Shown: piece after piece, positions 35,196 through 46,191 of the stretch
How positions within the stretch are numbered: the stretch's first letter is position 1
How the letters are laid out: the number at the start of each line of letters is the position of its first letter
Source of the DNA: Eutrigla gurnardus
Lineage: Eukaryota > Chordata > Actinopteri > Perciformes > Triglidae
Length of the DNA stretch: 64,000 nt
Direction of reading: 5' to 3'
NCBI GenBank assembly: GCA_963514095.1
Contig: OY741284.1
Coordinates: 6,606,016-6,670,015 of the forward strand
Translations under genes and position numbers: made by a program
Notes under the pieces: generated by a model
Databases searched by the model: none
What the model was told of the DNA's origin: nothing
What the model saw: the letters and a program-made list of their open reading frames with translations, nothing else

Positions 35196-36254
35196 AACAG
35201 AAAGCAATTGCACCATCGACCAAAAAAACCTGCTCTAAAGTCAATGGTGCAGTTTTTTCCCTGCTATTTAAAGGGCACTTTAATGATGTAGTAATCTGCA
35301 TGGGCAGGTGGATATCTTCAGCACCAAACATTTCATTTCCTGCATTCTGGTGATTTGTTTATGAATGTCAAGGAAAACACAAAATCCTCCGACACACACT
35401 CGGAGGTTTTCACCCACACGTTTATTTCGAATGAATTGTGTCAGGATGATGGTTTTCTTATCTTTTTCGGTTGACAATCATCTGACACAAGTTCAGGTGT
35501 GTATACTTCTGTGAATGAAACCCCTTCATGTTATTTCTGCAGTTTCCATTGGTTTTGGTATTGATTCAGGATTCAAAAAGACGACTTGTTGCTAACAGCT
35601 TTGGGTTCCACATACCAAAGTAAACTGAGCATTTCTCAGGAAAGTGGTGCGTTTGCTTGTAACTGGAACGGCCCCTCTTTTTTTACATTAATATAAAATT
35701 ATAACTTGCATCTTGGGATTTTAAGATAGCATTGTAAAAACAAAACAAAAACAAAATAGTACTTCTATGTTCTTACCTATAGCACTTTGATCATAGCACT
35801 GTTGTTCTTACGGTATGTTTGCTGAACAGCTACTATTGTTGTCATAGAAACTTTAAAAGAGCCATCCACATTTTAGAGTGCAGCCTGGGTAGCCTTAGCC
35901 TTAATAATATTTGCACGGAACAACCAGCATGTGATTAAGCTAATAGCAAGACATGGATTACAGTTCTGGGTGAAATGTCTGAAAGGAGGCTTGCATATTG
36001 AAAACAATAGTGCATCAAGAATGGAACCTTGAGGAACACACCAATTAAATTGAACTACAGAGGATTTCCTACAGAAGTACAGTAGGTCATTAGCATTTAA
36101 CAAGGGCTAAAACCTGATTGAAAAATGTCTCATAAAAGGATTCGACTTGTGGAATAATACTCACTTCATGCTGATTTAAACTGGAGTTCAAATTTTTTTT
36201 TTTAAAAGAAGAAAAGATCTATTGTATGAACTTTGTTGTGAAATTGTTGTTTTT
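35196..36254. other. Intergenic stretch
   Basis: No gene supported. 35990-36110 on the minus strand reads CVPQGSILDALLF-like words (GSILDALLFSI), compatible with a small LINE RT fragment (the usual motif is PQGSxLGPLLF), too short and damaged to call firmly. Confidence 0.35.
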
Positions 36255-36516
36255 CAGGAGCTGGGCTTGGCCCCTTAGTTCCAGTGAAAGGAACTCTGAA
36301 TGCTTCAGCATACCAAGAGATGTTGGACAATTCCATGATCCCAACTTTGTAGGAACAGTTTGGGGATGGCCCCTTCCTGTTCCAACATGACTGTGCACCA
36401 GTGCACAAAGCTAGGTCAAACAACTTTGGAAGAATGGTCAAAAAGTCCCATAAACACACTCCTAAACCTAATAGAGGTTATAGCTGCAAAATGACCGACG
36501 TCATATTAAACCCTAT
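36255..36516 (+). pseudogene. Tc1-like transposase fragment, second subfamily
   Basis: Plus strand reads LGLAPLVPVKGTLNASAYQE, then PFLFQHDCAPVHKARS, which is the second catalytic aspartate block of Tc1 transposase. It jumps to a C-terminal piece (EEWSKSPINTLLNL, VIAAK). The part containing the third acidic residue is deleted. Distinct from the element at 1368. Confidence 0.75.
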
Positions 36517-37448
36517 GGGCCCTAGTTTCTTAGACCAGGCGCAGTCAATACGCAGCGCACTTGCGACACACCGACGGGGTGTGTCCACCTGGACTTTGGC
36601 TAGCGCAGGCACTCCTCCCGTCCCGCCCACCCGCGCAAGTGGGAAAGAGGGAGGAGAAGAAGGCGTGAGTGGGAGACGAGGAGGAGACGAGGCGTGGACT
36701 GGGATTAATACAGCCAATTCAGATCTTCACCAATCAAATGAGCTCCTCTCCTCACCTTTAATGGTTAGGGGAGGTTCAGTGCAAGTTCCGTCACTTGACA
36801 ACCCGATGACAGAAGCAGCGCCGCCGCTCCCACCACGCTCTTCACGCGCTGTGCGCGCGTATCATAATAATAACAATGCAGATATTATAAAAAACAGGAG
36901 AGAGAGAGGGAGATGTTTTGATCCGAGAGGCTGAGTTTCCGTTACGCGTGCCATCCGCCTTTGATCTGACATCAGATGTGACGGGACAATCTATATAGAT
37001 ATAAATCCACGAGTTGATTCGATTAGTTGCATTAAATAGTGTTTGTTGTGATTATTTATTGCATTTAAATGTGCCTGGAACTGTGGAAACCTGCCTGTGA
37101 GGTCTCGGTGACGTGTGCGCACTGCGGGCCGTCAGCCAAACTTCCACTCCGCCAGCTGTAATTCGCCTTGAATGAATGGACTTAATTTGCGCCTTTCGCC
37201 AAGAGTAGACTAGGTTGGAGCTGGCAGGCTTTCAGCAAAGTCTTGGCGAGGCTTTTTGCCACGAAACTTCCGCTACGCCAAGCTGAATCTGTGACGCCTC
37301 CCCCTGCTGCGCCGCCACACCCATCTTGGCGCAGGCGATCCTCCAAACTGCCAAACTGACCGTGCGCAAGGCTGCGCGGGTCGAAACTTGCATTACGCCG
37401 GCTCCGCCACCCTGCGCCGCCCTGCGCTGCGCCACGAAAATAGGGCCC
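36517..37448. repeat. GC-rich repeated unit 1 with GGGCCCTA inverted ends
   Basis: Starts GGGCCCTAGTTTC and ends GAAAATAGGGCCC, so the ends are inverted and imperfect. Interior blocks: GTGTGTCCACCTGGACTTTG; CAATCAAATGAGCTCCTCTC; AACAGGAGAGAGAGAG; CTGGAACTGTGGAAACCTGC; GCCACGAAAC. No credible coding. The same block order recurs at 46192-47165. Likely a non-autonomous DNA element, unclassified. Confidence 0.6.
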
Positions 37449-37655
37449 AAGGCGTGGAGTGGGATTAACACAGCCGATTCAGATCTTCACCAATCAAATG
37501 AGCTCCTCTCCTCACCTTTAGTGCGCCATGCGAGGTTCAGTGCAAGTTTTGTCACTTGACAACCCGATGACAGAAGCAGCACCGACGCTCCCATCACGCG
37601 CATCACGCACTGTGCGTGCGTATAGTCATAATAATTATAATGCCGATATTATATC
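37449..37655. repeat. Partial GC-rich unit (block A repeated)
   Basis: Directly after unit 1, the block from GGCGTGGAGTGGGATTAA to the GCGTGCGTAT end repeats 36690-36880 with few changes. It shows the array is tandem or nested. Confidence 0.7.
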
Positions 37656-38014
37656 ACTATAGAAATTGTAAGCACATTTTAGGCATGTCTAGCACAAAGC
37701 AGGGTCAGGGCGCACAGCAGTAGACATAATAGTGGCGAGAACCCGGTGCCTGCACGAGCCGGCTGGGCCATTCATCACCGTCTTCATCATCTGCGCTCCA
37801 CAGCTGCACCGGATTCCCCGTCCAACACCAGAACGGCGGGACACCGGGACCTCACATGCCGCTCAGACCAGCTGCAGCCCCAACTCCGGTTCCAGCTCGC
37901 GGCAATGTTTCCACGGACACGGACAACAGGCTGCCGAGGCGCGAGACCAGGCGAGCTGCTGTATTATTTAAAGATTTTTTCAGGCATAGATGCATTTTAT
38001 TAGCAGTGGATAGA
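37656..38014. other. GC-rich spacer before the BEL element
   Basis: No gene recognised; open frames here are compositional. It ends in GTGGATAGA, whose last five bases are the BEL target site. Confidence 0.4.
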
Positions 38015-38464
38015 TGTAGCTGCCATCAAAGTCAGTTATACTATTTAAGTTCATTTAAACAATTAATAAATAATTGGTAGTTAAATATGAATAAAATGTG
38101 AATAATTTAAGTTTAAATAAGGGAATATATTTTTGTTATTTTACATGGATGTAATTGTGTGTAAAAGGAACTGTTTATTGTAGCGGAACCAATGTCCGCC
38201 GGTGTCAGTGCTCTCATGTCGTTTTGTGTTGACGCACTTTACCTTCACCATGCTTGAGGCGAGCAGCGGTCAATAAGTCCGGTATGAAAGAAGCAGATGA
38301 AAGAAGAAGAATAAAGTGTCCTTAACTCCGTTTAGTTAAGAAGGCCAATGAGTTCTTACGACATTCGTCGACCTGTGAACTTTTCTTGACAATTCCTCGA
38401 CTGAAGAGAATAAATGCCTGTGAGAGGAACACCTTGTGTCATGATTGACTGAACGGGAGTTACA
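38015..38464 (+). repeat. 5' LTR of the BEL element
   Basis: 450 bp, TG...CA ends; carries AATAAA words at about 38309 and 38410. 38465-39123 is untranslated leader. Confidence 0.92.
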
Positions 38465-39123
38465 GTAAGAACTCAGCCTGTCCGACGTGAGGTGGAAAGA
38501 CGATGTGTGCGCCCGCCGTGGACGGAGCTGCAAGAGAGTTGCAACGCACGCTAGCGCCGAGAAAATAAGACTGTGCACATGCCGGTAACTCAAGCAAGCA
38601 GCAAGCAGAGTCCAAGAGCACCAAGTGATCAAGCTTACAACAAGTAATGCATTCAAAACAAGTTGGATGTTAAGAGGTAAAGCTTATCAACTGCTTATAA
38701 GGGGCTCTATAAGTGCTGAAAGGTTAAGTTTTCTGATGTTATGTACATGATAACAAGCAAGTCATTTCTGATTTCATCATATTCGTTTATTATTTAACCA
38801 TTGGAAGTGTTTTGACATTTAAAGAGTCATTCTTTGCTGCTGCTAAAGTTAAAAATAAGTGATATAATTAATTGCAAGTGGAAATAAGTTCATTTGTATT
38901 GTGAAAGCGATTTTGAAACATTAAGACACTGTAAAAAATTGTTGGTTAAATTTAAAGGTTAAAAAGGGTTAGGTTAGTTGAAATTTGTATCTTTATTGCA
39001 ATTTAACAGCTATACTAACTTGTAATCTTCAAGCTAAGCTAGTCAACGTAACTAGTTTCAGTTACATTTAAAGGGTAACTAAATCAAAAATTATAAGTAA
39101 GGTTAACTCAAACAATTCTGAAC

Positions 39124-39597
39124 ATGGCTGTGTATCATGGTAATATTGAAGCTATAGAAGTAGAACAGCAGTCTATACATCTTATTGAAGCAAATTTAAA
39201 CACAATTTCATTACAAGATAGTGAGGTTGGTGTTGAGAAACAAGCTGCTGCACAAGAAGGACCAAGAAGAAGTCAGAGAAACAGAACACTGACTGAAAAG
39301 GGTCAAGAACTCCAAGACAACAAATCTAAAAGGCTTTTGAACAGTTTCACAACTACTTACAAGAAATGGAAATCTCTTGTGAGGGAGGCTAAAAGAGCAC
39401 ATGACGGATCCCTTCCCAATGAGATACTGCAAGACCACATGACTAAAGTTGACCATGCTTCAACAGATGTAAAACAAGCCTATGAAGACTTACGTCAACA
39501 CAAGGCACCTGATGGAGAGACTCGCCGTCGAGTAGACACATGTGATGCTCTCACAAAAAAAGATCTTGCAATGGGATCTGAACAAAGAGACAGATAA
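39124..39597 (+). CDS. BEL gag, N-terminal frame
   Basis: 157 codons from ATG 39124: a charged, helical N-terminal region (KRLLNSFTTTYKKWKSLVREAKR) typical of BEL/Pao gag. It ends about 40 bases after an A7 run (39555-39561). With one A fewer the frame would pass directly into the long downstream frame, which shows the same gag continuing (ILQWDL...). Either one slippage mutation or assembly error separates them, or a ribosomal shift is used. Confidence 0.75.
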   Translation: MAVYHGNIEAIEVEQQSIHLIEANLNTISLQDSEVGVEKQAAAQEGPRRSQRNRTLTEKGQELQDNKSKRLLNSFTTTYKKWKSLVREAKRAHDGSLPNEILQDHMTKVDHASTDVKQAYEDLRQHKAPDGETRRRVDTCDALTKKDLAMGSEQRDR

Positions 39598-42500
39598 AGG
39601 ACAAGACTCTAAAGGTGATCAAGCATACTGGGTTGAGACTGGCTCAGTGTTTTTATCTGCAGCATCCCAGAGATCTAATGTGGACTCTCAAGGAGTTAAG
39701 TCTACAAAGAGTTCAAGCTTAAGTTCAAAATGTTCAAGTCTGTCCTCTGCAAAGGTAAAAGAAGCTGCAGCGGAGTTAGCTGCAACTCAAGCCACTTTGG
39801 AAGTTTTACAAGAAATGGAACGTGAGAAACAAGAGCTTGAAACACTTGAAAATGAGAACAGACAGAGACTTGCATTACAGGAAGCTGAAAACGCTGCAAG
39901 GCAAAATGCTTTAGAAGAGAAGCGCATGCAGATAGAGCGCTTAAGGACAGTCAAGAAGTTGAATGCTGCAAAGGCAAGACTGCAAGTCTATCAACAAGAA
40001 GTAGACTCAGATCAAGAGATATCAGATTTGCTCCACGACTGCAAGCCCAAGCAAGAGAAACCTGTATCTAAACCAAGAAGTCACCCAGTGCATCATATAA
40101 CACAAACTGGTGCACATGTACAACCTGCTGTGTTAACACAAACTGCCACAAGGGAGCAGCCTGCTATTAACGCCCATCAAGAGCATAGCACTACATCACT
40201 TGCCAGTGCAATAGCAGAGTCAATCAATGCAAGCCGTCTGCCTGTACCAGAGCCTTCTGTCTTCAGTGGAGACCCGCTAAGGTATAAGGACTGGAAGATG
40301 TCTTTTCAAACTCTGATAGGAAGGAATCACATTCCAGTGAATGAGAAGGTCTACTACCTCCGTAAGTATGTCGGCGGACCTGCAAAGAAAGCCATTGAGA
40401 GTTATTTTCTGATAGGCACGGATGCAGCTTACCATTCAGCGTGGAACGTCCTGGAAGAAAGATACGGAAGCTCATTCATGATCGCTAAAGCTTTCAGAGA
40501 TAAGCTCACCTCATGGCCAAAGATAGGACCCAAGGATAGTGTTGAACTCAGAGAGTTCTCAGACTTTCTTCGAGGCTGTGAAGCAGCAATGTCTGAGATT
40601 AAAGGTCTCCAAGTCTTAAATGACTGTGGTGAAAACCAAAGGATACTTACCAAACTTCCTGATTGGTTGATAGCCAGATGGAACAGAAAGGTAATTGAGA
40701 TTGAAGAAGAAGCCAAGACATTCCCCAGCTTCAGTCAGTTTTTTGGGTTTGTCGCAAAGGAAGCTAAGATAGCCTGTAGCCCTGTGACCTCTCTTCATGC
40801 TCTGAAGTCTAATGATGTTGAAAAGATGAAGACACCAAAGACACGAAGCGTCGGTGTAAAAGTGCTAGCAAGCAGCTCTGAAGAAAACTCAGATGGTAAA
40901 GGTTGTGTATTTTGTGAGAAGGCAAACCATAGCATTCATACATGTCGAAGGTTCATGGACAAGTCAATTACAGAAAGAGTCAAATTTGTGCAAACAAATA
41001 AAATGTGTTTTGGATGTTTGAAAACAGGACACCTTTCAAAGAACTGTGAAAAGAGGAGTGTCTGCGACACATGCAAAAGGAAGCATCCAACATGCTTACA
41101 CGAAGATCGAGCTAAGGAGGACAGAAAGAAAGAATATTGGGACGACGAAAGAAAAGACAGTGTGAAACACTCAAAAGAGAAAGAAAGGTCAAAAGAAAGA
41201 ACAGAGTCTAAACCAACTGATGCAACATTGAGGGAGGCAACTTCTCACCGAGTCGTACAAGATATGAAGAGCACCCATACCTCCTCGGTTATGCCAGTAT
41301 GGTTATCCACAACAAGTAACCCAGACAGTGAAGTTCTCTTATATGCACTTTTGGACAATCAAAGTGATACCACCTTTGTTTTGCAAGAAAAGGCTGACAT
41401 TCTGGATGTTCCAAGGGAGCCTGTGCAATTGAAACTGTCAACGCTTGCATCCAGAAGTACAGTCATTCCAAGTCAGAAGCTAACTGGTTTGCAAGTTAGA
41501 GGCTTTTATTCATCAAAGAAAATCCCTCTCCCAGTAACTTACACAAGAGAGTTTATTCCTGTCAATCTAAGTCATATTCCTACACCTAAGACAGCAAGAG
41601 CATGGCCTCACCTAGAGCACCTTGCTGAAGAGATTGCTCCTTTAATTGAATGTGATGTTGGCCTGCTTATAGGTTACAATTGTTCTCAAACCCTGCTACC
41701 AAGAGAGGTTGTGGATGGCAAAGACAATGAGCCATTTGCCCAAAGAATGGACCTTGGCTGGAGTATCGTCGGCGGTGTGAATCCCTGTGTCGACTACGGT
41801 GATGCGTTCGGAAGCAGCCACACAGTTGTTGTGAGACAAGTGACACCTTATCAGCAGTCGCCTGCTAATCTGACAAGTGAAGTCCGGTACATATGCCGAA
41901 CACAAGTAAAAGAAGTCATCACTCCACCAGATGTGATAAAAGCACTTGAGTCTGACTTCAACGAAAGAGGTGTAGAAGATGCTCACATCTCTCAAGAGGA
42001 TCTCCGCTTCCTATCAATAATGGAGGAAGGAATCAGGATCAAAGCAGACGGTCACTGTGAAATGCCCTTGCCATTTAAAGAAGGCAGGCCGAATCTTCCA
42101 GACAATAGGAAATGTGCAGAGCATCGTCTGAAATGTTTGAGAAGAAGATTTGAAAGGGACAAACAATACCATAAGGACTACGTAGCCTTCATGAGTGAAA
42201 CAATATCTCGCGGAGACGCTGAGAAGGTTTCAATGGAAGATGTAAATAATAGCCCTGCTTGGTACATCCCGCACCATGGGGTGTACCACCCACAGAAACC
42301 AGGGAAGATAAGAGTCGTGTTTGACTGTTCAGCGAAGTTTGAAGGCGTATCATTGAACGACCATCTGCTTACTGGGCCAGAACTGACGAACAATTTGGTT
42401 GGTGTCCTCTGCCGGTTTCGCAAGGGTCCTGTAGCAGTGATGTGCGATATTGAACGTATGTTCCATCAGTTTCATGTCAGAACAGAAGACCAGGACTATT

Positions 42501-45328
42501 TGAGATTCCTATGGTGGGAAGATGGAAACTTTCAAGCCCAACCATCAGTCTATCGTATGCGAGTGCACCTGTTTGGGGCCGCCTCATCGCCAGGCTGTGC
42601 AAACTACGGCCTCAAGCACATTGCAGCTCAAGGACAGGGTCGTTACAGTGAAGCAAGCATCCGCTTTGTAGAAAGGAACTTTTATGTGGATGACGGTCTG
42701 ACGAGTGTGTCATCAGATAACGAAGCGATACAGCTGATTAGAGAGGCCAGGCAGCAGCTACGCATCCACAAGTTCGTTTCCAATCGTCAGGAGGTACTTG
42801 CATCACTTCCCAGAGAAGAGTGTGCAGAAAAGGCACGACATCAAGACTTAGCCTTGAGTGAGCCACTGATTGAGAGAGCCCTAGGTGTTAAGTGGTGCAT
42901 CTCTTCAGATCAGTTCCTCTTCAGAGTAGTGGTGAGTGAACGCCCGCTTTCTAGAAGAGGCGTCTTGTCAACGGTAGCATCTGTTTACGACCCACTCGGC
43001 TTCGTAGCGCCTTTCATTCTTGTCGGGAAGCAAATACTCCAGCAGATGTGCCGAGAGAAAACCGGATGGGATGAACCACTATCTGACGATCTTCGGTCAC
43101 AGTGGGAATCTTGGTTGTTGGACCTACAGAATCTAGCTGATGTTAAGACTCAAAGATGTTATCTCCCAGCAAGCTTCGGTGAAGTCCAAAGACACGAACT
43201 CCATCATTTCTCGGACGCGAGTGTCACCGGATATGGAGAATGCACTTACCTGAGAGCAGTTAGTGCAAGAGGACAAATCCACTGTTCGCTGGTCATGGGT
43301 AAGGCCAGAGTGGCCCCCACGAAGGTCACTACAGTACCAAGACTCGAGCTTTCAGCAGCTGTTGTTGCTGTTCGCACCAGTGACTTGCTCAGAAAAGAGT
43401 TGGAGCTCGAAGGAGCCCAGGAAATCTTCTGGACGGACTCAAGAGTCGTACTTGGATATGTCAACAACGAGGCCAGAAGATTCCACGTATTTGTGGCAAA
43501 TCGCATTCAGCGAATAAAGGAAAGTACCGATCCAAGTCAATGGAGATATGTGGCCTCTGAAGAAAATCCCGCAGACCACGCATCTCGGGGTCTTAAGTCA
43601 AAGGAGCTCATTGCTTCCAACTGGTTCACTGGTCCAAGCTTTCTCTGGTGTGACGAGCTTCCCAGTGGAGATACTAAGGTGGGAGAAATTGCAGTTGAAG
43701 ACCCAGAAGTGCGTAAAGCTTTTGTGTACAAGACCTTAACAACAGAAGATTCACTGCTCGATCGCTTCCTTAAGTTCTCCAGCTGGACAAGGTTAGTCCA
43801 AGCCATCGCCAGGCTTGTGCGGTGGATCAAAGAGCTTAAAGGGTTGGTATCCAGAACCAATGAAGCCACAAGTCTCGAAGAGAGAAAAGAGGCAGAACTT
43901 ACCATCATTGGTATTGTCCAACAGTCAACCTTCTCAGAGGAAATCCAAAATCTTCAATCTAAGAAGGAGATCACAGCTAAGAATAAGACCAGCAAGCTGC
44001 ACCGATTGAATCCTTTCTTGGATGAACGGGGCATCCTCAGAGTGGGAGGTCGACTTGAACATGCAGCTTTACATCCTCACATCAAGCATCCAGCAGTCGT
44101 GCCGAAGTCTAGCCACATATCAACCTTACTGATCAAGCATTATCATCAGCAAGTGCACCACCAAGGGCGTGGCATAACAATGAATGCACTACGGTCAAAC
44201 GGCATCTGGATAATTGGATGTAATCATGCTGTGTCGTCCTACATTTACAAATGTGTGAACTGTAGAAAATTCAGACGTTCTACAGAAGAACAGAAAATGT
44301 CAGATTTACCTCGTGAACGCATGGAAACAACTCCACCCTTTACTCATTGTGGGATGGACTGTTTTGGTCCATTCTATGTCAAGGAGGGTCGGAGAGAGCT
44401 GAAGCGCTACGGTTTGCTGTTCACTTGTATGTGTTCTCGTGCTGTGCACATTGACCTACTTGATGACATGACAACAGACGCCTTTATTAATGCACTTCGG
44501 ACCTTCATCGCTGTACGTGGAAATGTGCGACAACTTCGATCCGACCAAGGAACCAATTTTATTGGTGCGAAACGTGAGTTCCTGGAAGCTGTGAAGGAGA
44601 TGAAGCAAGAGTGCTTCAAGCAACTGGGCTGCGAGTTTGTCATGAATCCTCCCTCCGCCAGCCATATGGGGGGAGCCTGGGAAAGGCAAATCAGGACAAT
44701 ACGAAGTGTGTTGACATCCATTTTGGATCAGTCCTCCCAAAGACTTGACAGTTCGTCTTTGAGAACTTATCTATATGAAGTCATGGCGATTATAAATAGC
44801 CGACCTTTAACAGCACATTTACTCAATGATCCAACTGGGCCGCAGCCTCTCACGCCCAATCACATCCTGACGATGAAGTCTTCCATAATCCTGCCAGCAC
44901 CTGGAGAGTTTGTGAAAGAAGACCTTTATCTTCGCAAAAGATGGCGGAGAGTGCAACATTTGGCCAATGAGTTCTGGTCGAGATGGAAAAAAGATTACCT
45001 GTTAAACCTGCAACAGAGACAAAAATGGAACAAGACACATCGGAATGCAAGAGTCAACGATGAAGTGATAATACAAGATGACCTTGCACCACGAAATGAG
45101 TGGAAACTGGCCAAGGTCACTGAAGTGTACCCTGGTGAAGATGGATGTGTGAGGAAGCTGCAGTTGCTTATCAGTGACTCAACTTTGGATGACCAAGGAA
45201 AGCGACTCAACAAGCCAGTTTACCTCGTTAGACCAATCCACAAGACAGTCACCCTGCTGGAAGCTGAGTATTGCAGCCTTGTTGTCTCACTGCCTTTCCT
45301 CACACCAAATATCATAAACATTATCTGA
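39542..45328 (+). CDS. BEL gag-pol polyprotein
   Basis: 1,928 codons without a stop; the true reading probably enters near 39562. Gag: coiled-coil (residues about 75-165), PEPSVFSGDPLRYKDW (DUF1759-type) near 235, then zinc motifs CVFCEKANHSIHTC (about 453), CFGCLKTGHLSKNC (about 489) and a Cys/His tail. Protease: ALLDNQSDTTFV (about 603), BEL-type lacking DTG. RT: RVVFDCSA (about 923), AVMCDIERMFHQF and YVDD (about 1047). RNase H: FSDASVTGYGE (about 1222), LELSAAVVA and FWTDSRVVL. Integrase: HHCC (KHYHQQVHHQG, CVNC), then MDCFGP, RSDQGTNF and GGAWERQ giving D, D, E (about 1604, 1666, 1709). C-terminal BEL-type domain. All catalytic residues look present. Confidence 0.93.
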   Translation: MMLSQKKILQWDLNKETDKGQDSKGDQAYWVETGSVFLSAASQRSNVDSQGVKSTKSSSLSSKCSSLSSAKVKEAAAELAATQATLEVLQEMEREKQELETLENENRQRLALQEAENAARQNALEEKRMQIERLRTVKKLNAAKARLQVYQQEVDSDQEISDLLHDCKPKQEKPVSKPRSHPVHHITQTGAHVQPAVLTQTATREQPAINAHQEHSTTSLASAIAESINASRLPVPEPSVFSGDPLRYKDWKMSFQTLIGRNHIPVNEKVYYLRKYVGGPAKKAIESYFLIGTDAAYHSAWNVLEERYGSSFMIAKAFRDKLTSWPKIGPKDSVELREFSDFLRGCEAAMSEIKGLQVLNDCGENQRILTKLPDWLIARWNRKVIEIEEEAKTFPSFSQFFGFVAKEAKIACSPVTSLHALKSNDVEKMKTPKTRSVGVKVLASSSEENSDGKGCVFCEKANHSIHTCRRFMDKSITERVKFVQTNKMCFGCLKTGHLSKNCEKRSVCDTCKRKHPTCLHEDRAKEDRKKEYWDDERKDSVKHSKEKERSKERTESKPTDATLREATSHRVVQDMKSTHTSSVMPVWLSTTSNPDSEVLLYALLDNQSDTTFVLQEKADILDVPREPVQLKLSTLASRSTVIPSQKLTGLQVRGFYSSKKIPLPVTYTREFIPVNLSHIPTPKTARAWPHLEHLAEEIAPLIECDVGLLIGYNCSQTLLPREVVDGKDNEPFAQRMDLGWSIVGGVNPCVDYGDAFGSSHTVVVRQVTPYQQSPANLTSEVRYICRTQVKEVITPPDVIKALESDFNERGVEDAHISQEDLRFLSIMEEGIRIKADGHCEMPLPFKEGRPNLPDNRKCAEHRLKCLRRRFERDKQYHKDYVAFMSETISRGDAEKVSMEDVNNSPAWYIPHHGVYHPQKPGKIRVVFDCSAKFEGVSLNDHLLTGPELTNNLVGVLCRFRKGPVAVMCDIERMFHQFHVRTEDQDYLRFLWWEDGNFQAQPSVYRMRVHLFGAASSPGCANYGLKHIAAQGQGRYSEASIRFVERNFYVDDGLTSVSSDNEAIQLIREARQQLRIHKFVSNRQEVLASLPREECAEKARHQDLALSEPLIERALGVKWCISSDQFLFRVVVSERPLSRRGVLSTVASVYDPLGFVAPFILVGKQILQQMCREKTGWDEPLSDDLRSQWESWLLDLQNLADVKTQRCYLPASFGEVQRHELHHFSDASVTGYGECTYLRAVSARGQIHCSLVMGKARVAPTKVTTVPRLELSAAVVAVRTSDLLRKELELEGAQEIFWTDSRVVLGYVNNEARRFHVFVANRIQRIKESTDPSQWRYVASEENPADHASRGLKSKELIASNWFTGPSFLWCDELPSGDTKVGEIAVEDPEVRKAFVYKTLTTEDSLLDRFLKFSSWTRLVQAIARLVRWIKELKGLVSRTNEATSLEERKEAELTIIGIVQQSTFSEEIQNLQSKKEITAKNKTSKLHRLNPFLDERGILRVGGRLEHAALHPHIKHPAVVPKSSHISTLLIKHYHQQVHHQGRGITMNALRSNGIWIIGCNHAVSSYIYKCVNCRKFRRSTEEQKMSDLPRERMETTPPFTHCGMDCFGPFYVKEGRRELKRYGLLFTCMCSRAVHIDLLDDMTTDAFINALRTFIAVRGNVRQLRSDQGTNFIGAKREFLEAVKEMKQECFKQLGCEFVMNPPSASHMGGAWERQIRTIRSVLTSILDQSSQRLDSSSLRTYLYEVMAIINSRPLTAHLLNDPTGPQPLTPNHILTMKSSIILPAPGEFVKEDLYLRKRWRRVQHLANEFWSRWKKDYLLNLQQRQKWNKTHRNARVNDEVIIQDDLAPRNEWKLAKVTEVYPGEDGCVRKLQLLISDSTLDDQGKRLNKPVYLVRPIHKTVTLLEAEYCSLVVSLPFLTPNIINII

Positions 45329-45388
45329 ATTATTATTTGAATCTTTATCTTAAGTTCATTAGAGAAATCACCAGTGATTTGGTGGGAG

Positions 45389-45838
45389 TGTAGCTGCCAT
45401 CAAAGTCAGTTATACTATTTAAGTTCATTTAAACAATTAATAAATAATTGGTAGTTAAATATGAATAAAATGTGAATAATTTAAGTTTAAATAAGGGAAT
45501 ATATTTTTGTTATTTTACATGGATGTAATTGTGTGTAAAAGGAACTGTTTATTGTAGCGGAACCAATGTCCGCCGGTGTCAGTGCTCTCACGTCGTTTTG
45601 TGTTGACGCACTTTACCTTCACCATGCTTGAGGCGAGCAGCGGTCAATAAGTCCGGTATGAAAGAAGCAGATGAAAGAAGAAGAATAAAGTGTCCTTAAC
45701 TCCGTTTAGTTAAGAAGGCCAATGAGTTCTTACGACATTCGTCGACCTGTGAACTTTTCTTGACAATTCCTCGACTGAAGAGAATAAATGCCTGTGAGAG
45801 GAACACCTTGTGTCATGATTGACTGAACGGGAGTTACA
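45389..45838 (+). repeat. 3' LTR of the BEL element
   Basis: 450 bp, 449 identical to the 5' LTR by my reading; flanked on the right by ATAGA. Confidence 0.92.
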
Positions 45839-46191
45839 ATAGATATGAAAAACAGGAGAGAGAGAGGGAGATGTTTTTTTCAGCTGTGTTAATTCATTCA
45901 GGCTCAGTTTCCATTACCCGTGCAATCCGCCTTTGATCTGACGTCAGATGTGACGGGACAATCTATATAGATATAAATTCACGTCTTGATTCAGTTAGTT
46001 GCATTAAATAGTGCTTGTTGTGATTATTTATTGCATTTAAATGTGCCTGGAACTGTGGAAGCCTGCCTGTGAGGTCTTGGTGACGTGTGCGCACTGCGCG
46101 CTGGTGAGCCAAACTGCCACTCCGCCAGCTGTAATTCGCCTTACGCCAAGAGTAAACCAGGTTGGAGCTGGCGGGCTTTCGGCACAGTCAG
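45839..46191. repeat. Partial GC-rich unit interrupted by the BEL element
   Basis: Resumes with AAAAACAGGAGAGAGAGAG and runs through the CTGGAACTGTGGAAGCCTGC block in the order seen in unit 1, ending where the next unit starts (AGGGCCCTAGTTTCG). Confidence 0.65.

Larger units (their letters stand above)
38015..45838 (+). mobile_element. BEL/Pao LTR retrotransposon, nearly intact
   Basis: 7,824 bp from LTR to LTR with a 5-bp target duplication ATAGA (38010-38014 and 45839-45843). Two 450-bp LTRs begin TGTAGCTGCC and end GAGTTACA; I count one difference (T at the first GCTCTCATGTCG, C in the second). A purine-rich GGTGGGAG precedes the 3' LTR. The internal region has a 157-codon gag start frame and a 1,928-codon frame. 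They overlap and differ by one base in an A7 run. Very recent insertion. Confidence 0.93.

Noticed and set aside
36401..36934. 177-codon frame and the related frame at 46041-46517
   Set aside because: Both arise from GC-rich repeat units; the peptide sequences are compositional and overlap opposite-strand frames of equal length.
37732..38003. GC-rich overlapping small frames
   Set aside because: Three overlapping frames of similar length, no motif; compositional.
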